NCBI GenBank assembly: GCA_029256345.1 | Contig: JAQSYC010000067.1 | Location: forward strand, 1 to 14,695 | DNA: 14,695 bases | Direction: 5' to 3' | Source of the DNA: Clostridia bacterium | GTDB lineage: Bacteria > Bacillota > Clostridia > Lachnospirales > Cellulosilyticaceae | Shown: piece after piece, positions 1-7,393 of the stretch | How positions within the stretch are numbered: position 1 is the stretch's first letter | Layout of the letters: each line of letters begins with the position of its first letter | Program-made: the position numbers and the translations under genes | The notes under the pieces: model-generated | The model's input: the letters and a program-made list of their open reading frames with translations, nothing else | Told to the model about the DNA's origin: nothing | The model's database searches: none

Positions 1-462
1 GAGAATTCAAGCTTAATAAAAACAGCTTTAGGCTGCTGTGGATGCAACACCTGCTCCTATTATGCCTGCCACCATGATCTTAGCCCAGCAGAGCTGATGA
101 TGATGGTTAAACAAGAATTTATCAAACAGGGTATTAAGCCAAGTGGTCAAAATGACCCTCAGCCAAGTCATAACGTAACAGCTGAAGTGCCTTCTGGCAG
201 ATTACTTTACAAGCTGGGACTAAAAGACTATGACAGACATGGGATTTTTGAAGACAGAAAAATTGATTTATCCATAGTTTATATGCCACTGGCATCACAT
301 ATAGGAAAAAAAGCACTGCCTATTGTTAAAATAGGGGATACAGTAAAAGAAAAGCAAAAGATTGCCGCTGCACAAACAGGCATCAGTGCGAATGTACATA
401 GTAGTATTGATGGGGTGGTCAAAAAGATTACAGATACAGAGATCATTATAGAAGGGAGATAA
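1..462 (+). CDS. pduS: PduS/RnfC-like BMC electron-transfer protein, C-terminal part (5' end outside window)
   Basis: The frame is open from base 1, so this is the last 153 codons of a longer gene. The first 30 residues carry a dense cysteine motif, CCGCNTC, with a further Cys at fragment residue 23, followed by LSP. This matches the second [4Fe-4S] ligand set of PduS (CCxCxxC...ACP...LSP), except that the usual Pro after the last Cys is His here. The C-terminal ~70 residues (KALPIVKIGDTV..., ending HSSIDGVVKKIT) look like the barrel-sandwich hybrid domain of RnfC/PduS proteins. Family members are flavin and Fe-S proteins proposed to shuttle electrons across the microcompartment shell and recycle cobalamin or NAD cofactors. 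The stop lies 5 bases before the pduT start, and the pduT ribosome site sits inside this gene's end, so the two are co-transcribed. The family assignment is fairly safe; the precise reaction in this locus is inferred. Confidence 0.85.
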   Translation, partial: ENSSLIKTALGCCGCNTCSYYACHHDLSPAELMMMVKQEFIKQGIKPSGQNDPQPSHNVTAEVPSGRLLYKLGLKDYDRHGIFEDRKIDLSIVYMPLASHIGKKALPIVKIGDTVKEKQKIAAAQTGISANVHSSIDGVVKKITDTEIIIEGR

Positions 463-467
463 CCGAA

Positions 468-1022
468 ATGGATGAAATGAAATCGCTCGGAGTAGTCGAA
501 TTTAGATCTGTAGCCTTAGGAATTAAAGCAGCAGATACAATGGTGAAGGCTGCAAGTATTAAGCTTGTGATATCACAAGTCGTATGTCCAGGCAAATATA
601 TTATTTTATTTAGCGGAAAATTATCTTCTGTAAAGGCAGCGTTAGAGGCGGCAGCAGCTTCCCCTTTTGATACTGTACTCATAGATACTTATCTGCTTGG
701 CAATCCAGACCCCAGCCTATTTCCAGCTATTTATGGTGTGACTGAAAAAGGTAATCCAGAAGCTATCGGTATTATAGAAGGTTATTCAGTGGCCTCTATT
801 GTAGGAGCTGCTGATGAAATTGTAAAGACAAGTCCTACCAAACTTATAGAAATTAGGTTAGCTAGGGGGATGACTGGTAAATCCTATGCTATTTTCAGCG
901 GAGAGTTATCGGCAGTTGAAGCTTCTCTTGAAAAAGCCAAAAACACTTTAATGGAAAATGCCATGTACATCCAAAGTGCTGTTATACCTAGTCCAGACCC
1001 TCAAATATGGGACATCTTATAA
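468..1022 (+). CDS. pduT: PduT-like tandem BMC-domain shell protein
   Basis: This 184-residue protein has two BMC domains in tandem (about residues 4-90 and 95-180). The first opens with GVVEFRSVALGIKAAD and the second with GIIEGYSVASIVGAAD. The length equals that of Salmonella PduT. Cys40 lies in the motif VVCPGKY, which matches the CPGKF context of Cys38 in PduT; that residue binds a [4Fe-4S] cluster in the central pore of the trimer. The C-terminal motif IPSPDPQIWDIL also resembles PduT (IPRPHESMW). The protein should form a pseudohexameric shell tile that passes electrons through the shell, with PduS as partner. The PduS-PduT gene order fits this. ATG 468 is preceded by AAGGGAG at about 452-458. 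It is the last gene of its operon, ended by the hairpin at 1026-1056. Confidence 0.93.
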   Translation: MDEMKSLGVVEFRSVALGIKAADTMVKAASIKLVISQVVCPGKYIILFSGKLSSVKAALEAAAASPFDTVLIDTYLLGNPDPSLFPAIYGVTEKGNPEAIGIIEGYSVASIVGAADEIVKTSPTKLIEIRLARGMTGKSYAIFSGELSAVEASLEKAKNTLMENAMYIQSAVIPSPDPQIWDIL

Positions 1023-1025
1023 TTT

Positions 1026-1056
1026 CAAAAAAATACCTGTAACAGGTATTTTTTTG
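1026..1056 (+). terminator. Rho-independent terminator of the BMC operon
   Basis: A perfect 14-bp stem (1026-1039 with 1043-1056) with a 3-base TAA loop. The GC-containing core is TACCTG/CAGGTA, flanked by an A7 tract on the 5' arm and a T7 tract on the 3' arm, so it could also work on the opposite strand. It starts 4 bases after the pduT stop and separates the BMC operon from rhaB. Confidence 0.9.
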
Positions 1057-1134
1057 ATTAGTGTACTTAATACTATTAAATAGTTACCATACTAAAACGA
1101 CCAAAACAAAAATCATGTAGTAAAGGAGTCTTTT

Positions 1135-2398
1135 ATGAGTAAAAAAGCATATATTGCCATAGATTTAGGGGCATCAAGTGGAAGACTGATTTTAGGAAGT
1201 ATGAAAGAAAACAAACTACAATTAGAAGAAATACATCGTTTCCCTAATGAACCGGTGCATTTAGGAGATACTTTCTATTGGGATTTTATGAGGATTTTTC
1301 ATGAGATAAAACAAGGGCTCAAAAAAGCGGCTCAGCTTAAGGACGTAGAAATCACTTCTATAGGTATCGATACATGGGGAGTAGATGGGGCGTGGCTGGA
1401 TAAGGATGGCAAACTGCTTACCAATCCAGTACACTATAGAGACAATAGAACAAGTGAAATCATGGAAGATTTTTATAAGCATATTACAGACAGCAAACTT
1501 TATGATATTACAGGCATCCAAAAAATGAGTTTTAATACGGTCTATCAGCTGTATCATGATTTTAAAACAAATGACGTGATCAGAACCTTTGGAGACAAAT
1601 GGCTTTTTATGCCTGATCTTATTGCTTATTTTCTGACAGGCACTACCTTTAATGAATACACCATTGCATCTACAGGTGCCCTTTTAGATGCATCAAAAAG
1701 AGAATACTCAAAAGAACTTTTTGAGGCTCTTAAGATGCCTATAGAAAAAATGCAAGAATTGGTTATGCCAGGTACTGGGGATGGAACTAGATGAACCCAT
1801 TATGGACCAGAGATCAAAGGATTTTAATGTAACGAATGAAGGCGGAGTCGAAGGAACGATTCGTTATCTTAAAAACATTAACGGCTTATGGTTCCTGCAG
1901 CAGCTCCGTAAGGTATGGAATGAACGGGGATTAAATTTATCTTTTCCAGATATTATAGCAGCTGTAAAAAACTCTGACAGTGACTATGCAGTAGATGCCA
2001 AAGATGATCGTTTTATGGCACCGTTGGATATGGAAAAAGAGATCATAGCGTATTGCAAAGCAACATACAACGTAGAACTCAGTGACATAGGGGATATTGC
2101 AAAAGCGGCTTATAACGGACTCGGGATTCTGTATAAAGAAATTTTAGAGCAGTTCGAAGCCATAACTAACAAAAATGTCCACACCATCAGAATGGTTGGT
2201 GGTGGGATACAAGATCAGTACCTATGCCAAAAAGTAGCGGATATAACAGGCAAAAAAGTAGTTGCAGGTCCAGTGGAGGCCTCTTGTATAGGGAATATGC
2301 TTATGCAGATGAAAGCGCTTGGAGACATAACGTCTCTAGAAGCTGGCAGAACGATTGTAAAAGCTTCATTTGATCAAAAAATCTATACGCAGCAATAA
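1135..2398 (+). pseudogene. rhaB: L-rhamnulokinase, internally deleted and frameshifted
   Basis: This FGGY-family kinase would phosphorylate L-rhamnulose to L-rhamnulose 1-phosphate. The 5' part reads in one frame from ATG 1135 (AAAGGAG upstream at 1122-1128) to a stop at 1792-1794. It contains the phosphate-binding motif DLGASSGR (Asp10), IDTWGVD (Asp79) and VHYRDNRT. The 3' part, in the +1 frame from about 1778 to 2398, has ELDEPI, NEGGVEGTIRYLKN, the adenosine-binding GGGIQ and the C-terminal GPVEASCIGN. The parts join at PGT / GMELDEP. Intact RhaB proteins carry about 50-60 residues there, including the catalytic-base segment HDTASAVA and the ATP-binding SSGTWSLM. Both are absent from every frame at the junction. 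The summed length is about 420 residues against roughly 470-490 in the family. As written, the protein would stop after 219 residues and be inactive. The family call is secure; whether the lesion is biological or an assembly error is open. Confidence 0.9.
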
Positions 2399-2406
2399 AA
2401 CATATG

Positions 2407-2435
2407 CTGTAGCAACGATAAAGATGTTGCTACGG
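2407..2435 (+). terminator. Hairpin after rhaB (possible terminator or 3' stability structure)
   Basis: A perfect 8-bp inverted repeat, GTAGCAAC (2409-2416) with GTTGCTAC (2426-2433), extended by two further pairs (one G-T) and closing a 9-base loop. It lies 8 bases after the rhaB stop. No T tract follows (GGTAAAAAGG), so it is not a classical intrinsic terminator by itself. Confidence 0.45.
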
Positions 2436-2443
2436 TAAAAAGG

Positions 2444-2494
2444 CAGGGGTGTTCCAAAAAAGTAACCTCATTATTACTTTTAAGGACATCTCTG
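2444..2494 (+). terminator. Long two-segment hairpin between rhaB and the sensor kinase
   Basis: The lower stem pairs 2444-2455 with 2484-2494 (11 pairs including G-T, with one bulged T). Above a 2x2 A/A internal loop, the upper stem pairs AAAAGTAA (2458-2465) with TTACTTTT (2474-2481) around an 8-base loop. The 3' side is followed by TATTTTGTTG, a weak T-rich tail. Together with the preceding hairpin it probably ends rhaB transcription before the regulatory genes. Confidence 0.5.
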
Positions 2495-2544
2495 TATTTT
2501 GTTGCATTAAGTGATAGTATACACATAGAGAAATAGTAGGGAAG

Positions 2545-2572
2545 ATGACATCAAAGTATAATATGATATAAT
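2545..2572 (+). promoter_or_regulatory. Probable sigma-A promoter of the sensor kinase/regulator pair
   Basis: A -35-like ATGACA (2545-2550, five of six bases of TTGACA), a 16-base spacer and a perfect -10 TATAAT (2567-2572). Transcription would start near 2579, about 55 bases before ATG 2635. An overlapping TATAAT at 2557-2562 has no matching -35 box. Confidence 0.6.
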
Positions 2573-2634
2573 GCAATAAATAAACGGAAAGCACTTTATA
2601 ACATAGGTCCACAAATAGAAGAAAGGGAGTACTT

Positions 2635-4350
2635 ATGGGAAGAAAAAAGTCTATTTTTATCAGTAAGCAAGTCTATTCCTATTCCATTGTTTTTGCTGTA
2701 ATGGCATTGGTTTTTTTTAGCGCATTTTATTATTATACGGTAATAACAAGTGAAAAAATCTCTACATTAAGTCAGCAGGAATTAGCAGACAAGACGATTA
2801 AACAAGTTGAGTATTACCTTAATGACATGGATAATATAGCCTACCAAGTGATGACCAACTCTAATTTATTAAATATATTTAATAAGTTACATCAGGATAC
2901 AGATAACAGCAATTATTTTGATGATAATCTCCTTTTAAATATTGATACAGGAAGTATATTAACAACGATTAACGGCCCCAAAAGATTGGCGTGGAGAATC
3001 AGTGTGTACAATCAAAACGGAGATTATATAAGTGCAGGAACCATGACTGACAAAGATAATGTAACAGCTGTTTTGGCCCATAACAACATAGAAGAAGAGA
3101 TGCATGACCTGATGGTAAGTATGGAGAAAAGCACAGTACTTTCACCTCACCCGGACAGATGGTCGGACAGCTATAGCTCAAGGTATGTGAGTATCAAACG
3201 GCCGCTTATGAATATTTATTCTCAGGAAGTTTACGGCATTGTGGAAGTTCAGCAGGATATCAAAACGCTTATTCAAAATACTGAATTTGATGTTTTAGAC
3301 TCCATTGGACTTACGCTGATAGATGATCACGGAGAGATTGTATTTGATTCATCAGATAAGAGCATTAGATCAAAAAAGCTCAATCAGGTAGCTAAGACTT
3401 CTTCTCAATATGGTTGGACCGTTATCTTATCTCAAACGAGATATGCGATGTTAGCCCCCTATAAATTACTCATTATAGCGGTTTTTGTAGGCAGCATAGG
3501 AATTATGATACTGATGACATTAGCTATTTTTATCATAGCCAGAAGGCTCAGCAAGCCTATTATTTTGTTAAAAGATACGGTAAGTCAGCTAAGCATGCAG
3601 AACATACCTAAGCAATACGAAAATGACAACAATATTGATGAGGTAAGGGAGCTGAATATCGCTTTTTCTTCCATGTTAAATCGATTAAGTGAATCTATAG
3701 CATTGGAGAAAAAAGCTTGGCTGTTAGCACTTCAAGCTCAGATGAATCCACATTTTTTATATAATAGCCTTTCGATTATTAGCGCAGCAGGTGTAGAACA
3801 AGGTAATGAAAAAGTAGTTATGATGTGTCAGGAACTATCAGCGATGCTTAGGTATGTGGCGTCCTATAAAGAAACAACAGTGACATTAAAAGAAGAAATA
3901 GAAAATGTGACAAGCTACTTGCAACTGATGAAATGGCGGTATGAGGACTATTTTACTTATGAATTGGAGATAGAAGAAGAGCTTTTGTCCATGAAAATGC
4001 CAAAACTTATATTGCAGCCCTTAGCAGAGAATTGTTTTGCCCATGCCTTTACTGAGGTGGAACCTCCTTATTTTATCAAGATAGCCGCAGCCGTAGAAAA
4101 CGAGCAGTGGTCTATCAAAGTAACTGATAATGGATGCGGCCTTACTGAAGAAAAAAAGCGTGACATACTTAGCAGAATAAATGCCTACTGGGAGGGAAGT
4201 CATGATAAATATACAGAGATGGAGATTGGAGGACTGGGTTTAATCAATACCCTTATCAGAATGAAACTTAATACAGGAAGAGAAATAGCCTATTTTATAG
4301 AAAACAATAATCCTCAAGGATTAAGTATTACAATGAGAGGAGCTATCTAA
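2635..4350 (+). CDS. YesM/LytS-type membrane sensor histidine kinase
   Basis: A 571-residue sensor. A hydrophobic segment at about residues 14-36 and another at about 277-302 bracket a ~240-residue extracellular domain, probably of Cache type, that would sense the sugar directly or through its binding protein. A HAMP linker follows. The phospho-acceptor motif is QMNPHFLYNSL with His373 (His_kinase family PF06580). The ATP-binding domain shows LQPLAENCFAHAF (N box), DNGCGL and GGLGLINT (G boxes). ATG 2635 is preceded by GAAAGGGAG. The stop codon shares one base with the start of the response regulator, so the two are translationally coupled. Its place between rhaB and the ABC importer suggests it reports rhamnose or a rhamnose-containing glycan. 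That ligand is inferred from context only. The length and all motifs look intact. Confidence 0.93.
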   Translation: MGRKKSIFISKQVYSYSIVFAVMALVFFSAFYYYTVITSEKISTLSQQELADKTIKQVEYYLNDMDNIAYQVMTNSNLLNIFNKLHQDTDNSNYFDDNLLLNIDTGSILTTINGPKRLAWRISVYNQNGDYISAGTMTDKDNVTAVLAHNNIEEEMHDLMVSMEKSTVLSPHPDRWSDSYSSRYVSIKRPLMNIYSQEVYGIVEVQQDIKTLIQNTEFDVLDSIGLTLIDDHGEIVFDSSDKSIRSKKLNQVAKTSSQYGWTVILSQTRYAMLAPYKLLIIAVFVGSIGIMILMTLAIFIIARRLSKPIILLKDTVSQLSMQNIPKQYENDNNIDEVRELNIAFSSMLNRLSESIALEKKAWLLALQAQMNPHFLYNSLSIISAAGVEQGNEKVVMMCQELSAMLRYVASYKETTVTLKEEIENVTSYLQLMKWRYEDYFTYELEIEEELLSMKMPKLILQPLAENCFAHAFTEVEPPYFIKIAAAVENEQWSIKVTDNGCGLTEEKKRDILSRINAYWEGSHDKYTEMEIGGLGLINTLIRMKLNTGREIAYFIENNNPQGLSITMRGAI

Positions 4351-5858
4351 TGATTAGAGTCATGGTTGTTGAAGATGAGCCGCCGATTATGCGTGTTATT
4401 ATCAAGTTTATTGAATCCTATGGAGAGGAATTTAAAGTGGTAGCCACAGCAATAAACGGTAAAAAAGCTTTGGAAGTATTAGAAGAAAAAGAGATTGATG
4501 TGGTTTTTACAGATATCAAAATGCCTGTTATGGATGGGCTGAGACTCACAGAACATATCAAAGAACAAATGCCTGAAATAGTCGTTGTGATTATCAGTGG
4601 CTTTCAGGATTTTCAGTATGCCAGAAAGGCCCTGCAGTTTCAAGTCTGTGACTACCTTTTGAAACCTATCTCACAAGAAGCCATCACCACTGTACTTAAA
4701 AAAATCAGTAAAGATCTAATCATAAAAAGTGAAGCCAAGCAGAGACAGCAAATTATTCGTTTTATGAATGAAAATCATGCAGAAAAACTTAATAAAGACA
4801 CAGAGTCCAACTATGCTATCTTTTTAATTTGCATAGGGGCTTTCCCTCTTGTGCCCAATGATTCGATGTTACCGGCAAGAGATTTTTGGGATCGGGTGAA
4901 TATGGATAAAAAGTTATCAGAGGTATTATTGAAAGAAGAAAATAGTATGTGTTTTAATGGAAAATCTACAGCTGAGATGGTAGTGGTAGCAGAGATTACC
5001 ACCCAGGAAAGAATCCATCAGGTGGCAGATCAACTCATGAAACAGCTTAAAATAAATAATCCACTGCCTATTACACTTGTTTCAAGTCACCATTTAATAA
5101 GGCTCAGCCATATTGGGGAGGTACTTAAGACATTGAGGACTAAACTGTATGTTAATACACAGCTCTTTACTTCACAAATATTATGGCTTGAGAAGGAAGA
5201 AACGCAGGATAAAACCCGGCTTGACATTAAAATGATGGTAGAAACCATTCATTCAGCCATGGACAGCAGTCAGCTCACCAATTGTATCATAACGACTCTT
5301 ACAAAGTTTATCGATGCAGGATTTACACAATTGCAGATTGTAACTTTTTTTGACAACATCATTAATGGACAATACTTCAAAAATAATATTTTTAATAAGG
5401 ATACATCGGCGCTCAAAATGGATTTAGAAATTGCGGTATCTAATGCGACAGATGAAAAGGCATTAGCTAAAGAGATAGCTTTTATCATGCTTAGCGGCAA
5501 TCATCAAGAGGAAAAGCCCAATGAAAAAGGCAGCACCCGAGATATTGCACAAAAAATAGAAGAGTATTTGAAATCTCATTATCAGGAATCTATTACCACA
5601 AATATGTTATCTAAAAGATTTGGATTTGTACCATCCTATATAAGTAAACTATTTCGTGCTTATAAAGGGATGTCGCCTTCAGAATACTTAACTTATTATC
5701 GGATAGAAAAATCCAAACAGATTATGCTCAAAGAGCCGGAAGTATTATGCAAGGAAGTTGCAACCATGGTAGGTTTTAGTGACCAGCATCACTTTTCAAA
5801 AACTTTCAAAAAGCAGACTGGTATGTGGCCTACAGAATATGCAACAAAAAAGCAATAA
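4350..5858 (+). CDS. YesN-type response regulator with AraC DNA-binding domain
   Basis: A 502-residue regulator. The N-terminal receiver domain (about residues 3-120) has the acidic pair VEDEPP, phospho-acceptor Asp55 in FTDIKMPVMDG, and the conserved Lys in YLLKP. The middle ~270 residues are a variable linker as in YesN proteins. The C-terminal ~100 residues are an AraC/XylS helix-turn-helix pair: IEEYLKSHYQESITTNML, then the second-helix motif VATMVGFSDQHHFSKTFKKQTGMWPTEY. It starts at ATG 4350, overlapping the kinase stop by one base (TAATG). It is the expected partner of His373 of the upstream kinase and most likely activates the importer operon that begins 150 bases downstream. Direct targets cannot be read from the sequence. 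The gene appears complete. Confidence 0.93.
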   Translation: MIRVMVVEDEPPIMRVIIKFIESYGEEFKVVATAINGKKALEVLEEKEIDVVFTDIKMPVMDGLRLTEHIKEQMPEIVVVIISGFQDFQYARKALQFQVCDYLLKPISQEAITTVLKKISKDLIIKSEAKQRQQIIRFMNENHAEKLNKDTESNYAIFLICIGAFPLVPNDSMLPARDFWDRVNMDKKLSEVLLKEENSMCFNGKSTAEMVVVAEITTQERIHQVADQLMKQLKINNPLPITLVSSHHLIRLSHIGEVLKTLRTKLYVNTQLFTSQILWLEKEETQDKTRLDIKMMVETIHSAMDSSQLTNCIITTLTKFIDAGFTQLQIVTFFDNIINGQYFKNNIFNKDTSALKMDLEIAVSNATDEKALAKEIAFIMLSGNHQEEKPNEKGSTRDIAQKIEEYLKSHYQESITTNMLSKRFGFVPSYISKLFRAYKGMSPSEYLTYYRIEKSKQIMLKEPEVLCKEVATMVGFSDQHHFSKTFKKQTGMWPTEYATKKQ

Positions 5859-5945
5859 ATCATAAGACTTTAATTTTAGACATCATAAGTTTAATAATTT
5901 ACATTTATCTTATAGGCGTACTTTGTTAGTATTAGATTAACAAAA

Positions 5946-5971
5946 CAAGACAACGATGAAAGTTTGTCTTG
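5946..5971 (+). promoter_or_regulatory. Inverted repeat in the leader of the ABC importer operon
   Basis: An 8-bp perfect inverted repeat, CAAGACAA (5946-5953) with TTGTCTTG (5964-5971), separated by 10 bases. It lies 38 bases before the importer ATPase start in the 141-base gap after the AraC regulator. It could be an operator half-site pair for the regulator or an mRNA leader hairpin. I found no confident -35/-10 pair in the gap, as would be expected for an activator-dependent promoter. Confidence 0.4.
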
Positions 5972-6008
5972 CATCAAGCACCAGTGAAAGAAAGGATGGG
6001 TGGTGAGT

Positions 6009-7381
6009 ATGTCGGAATTTATTTTAGAGCTGAATGGCATAACAAAAATATTTCCAGGTGTAAAAGCCCTTAACAATGTAAATTTCAACCTTAGAAAAGG
6101 CGAAATTCATGCCCTCATGGGAGAAAATGGAGCAGGTAAGTCAACTTTTATAAAAGTTATTACAGGGGTGCATGCTCCAGAAGAAGGAGAAATTTATTTT
6201 GAAGGACAAAAAGTAAATTTCAAAACCACAAGAGATTCACAAAAACTTGGGATTGCTGCTATATATCAACATGTTACAAATTATCCAGATCTCAGTGTAA
6301 CCGAAAATATATTTATAGGGCATGAAAAAGTATCACCTAGGACAAAACGCATATTATGGAATGATATGCATAAAAGGGCAAAAGAGTTATTAGACAGTGT
6401 GGGTGCAAATATTGATCCCAGAACACAAATGGGTACATTAAGTGTTGCAGAGCAGCAAATCGTAGAAATCGCTAAAGCGTTATCCATGGACGCAAAAATC
6501 ATTATTATGGATGAACCAACAGCAGCCCTTACAAAAACCGAAAGTGAAGAACTCTATAAAATCGCTGAGCAGCTCAGAGACAGCGGCGTATCTATCATTC
6601 TTATCTCCCATAGATTTGAGGATATGTACAGACTTGCAACAAGGGTCACGGTGTTTAGGGATGCACAATATATAGGCTGTTGGGGAGTAGATGAGATCTC
6701 CAATGAAAAACTTATCTATGCGATGGTTGGCCGCGAAATGACCCAGCTTTTTCCTCCAAGGCAAGGGGAAATTGGCAAAGAAGTGTTAAGGGTAGAAGGA
6801 CTTTGCAAGACCGGTTATTTTGCAGATATATCCTTTGATATCAAACAAGGAGAAATATTAGCCCTTACAGGACTTGTAGGAGCTGGCAGAACAGAAGTCT
6901 GTGAAAGCTTATTTGGGATAACAAGAGCAGATAAAGGAAAAATTTTACTTTAGCAACTCTTAAAAATATTTCTACAGCAGGTTGGCTGGATGAAAAGAAA
7001 GAAGCAAAAGTGGCCAAAACTTTAGCTGAAAAAGTAACTGTAAAAGCAACAAGTATATTTGATACGGCGGATTCCTTATCAGGAGGTAATCAACAAAAAG
7101 TTGTTGTTGCAAAGCTTTTAGCATCAGACCTTAAAGTAATTATCTTAGATGAGCCTACAAAGGGTGTAGACGTAGGAGCCAAATACGCTATTTATGAGAT
7201 CATGAGAGAACTGGCAAAACAAAATTATGCCATCATTATGGTTTCCTCAGAAATGCCGGAAGTATTAGGTATGAGCGACCGTATAGCCGTTATGAGAGAT
7301 GGAAGAATAACAGCTACATTAGAAACCGGTGGTATCACACAAGAGCAAATACTAGAATTTGCAATGCTAGAGAAAGGGTAA
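6009..7381 (+). pseudogene. Rhamnose-type ABC importer ATPase (RbsA/XylG family), internally deleted and frameshifted
   Basis: This is a double nucleotide-binding-domain ATPase of the CUT2 sugar importers, of the kind named rhaT in rhizobial rhaSTPQ loci. The 5' part (ATG 6009 to the stop at 6951-6953) has a complete first domain: Walker A GENGAGKST (Lys44), signature LSVAEQQIVEIAKAL, Walker B IIIMDEPT and switch ISHR. It also contains the start of domain 2 (GLVGAGRTEVCESLFGI). The 3' part, in another frame from about 6950, has the second signature SGGNQQKVVVAKLL, Walker B LDEPTKGVDVG and VSSEMPEVLGMSDRI. At the join, KILL meets TLATLKNIS. Family members carry about 40 residues here, with a V-P/S-EDR...GL motif, and these are missing. 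The combined length is about 457 against ~500. The ATG is chosen over in-frame GTGs at 6000 and 6003 because GGTGAG lies just upstream; this choice is uncertain. The transporter should lack a working motor unless another ATPase substitutes or the lesion is a sequencing artefact. Confidence 0.9.
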
Positions 7382-7393
7382 GGAGGAGAAAAA

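Noticed and set aside
3..14. Adjacent GAATTC and AAGCTT restriction sites resembling a cloning linker
   Set aside because: They encode part of a continuous PduS-like frame (ENSSLIK), so they are most likely native sequence.
1774..1794. Programmed ribosomal frameshift joining the two rhamnulokinase frames
   Set aside because: Conserved residues between PGT and GMELDEP are missing altogether, so a frameshift alone would not restore a normal kinase. No slippery heptamer with a downstream structure is apparent.
6944..6953. Programmed frameshift in the importer ATPase
   Set aside because: The EDR-region block is absent from all frames at the join, which indicates missing sequence rather than recoding.
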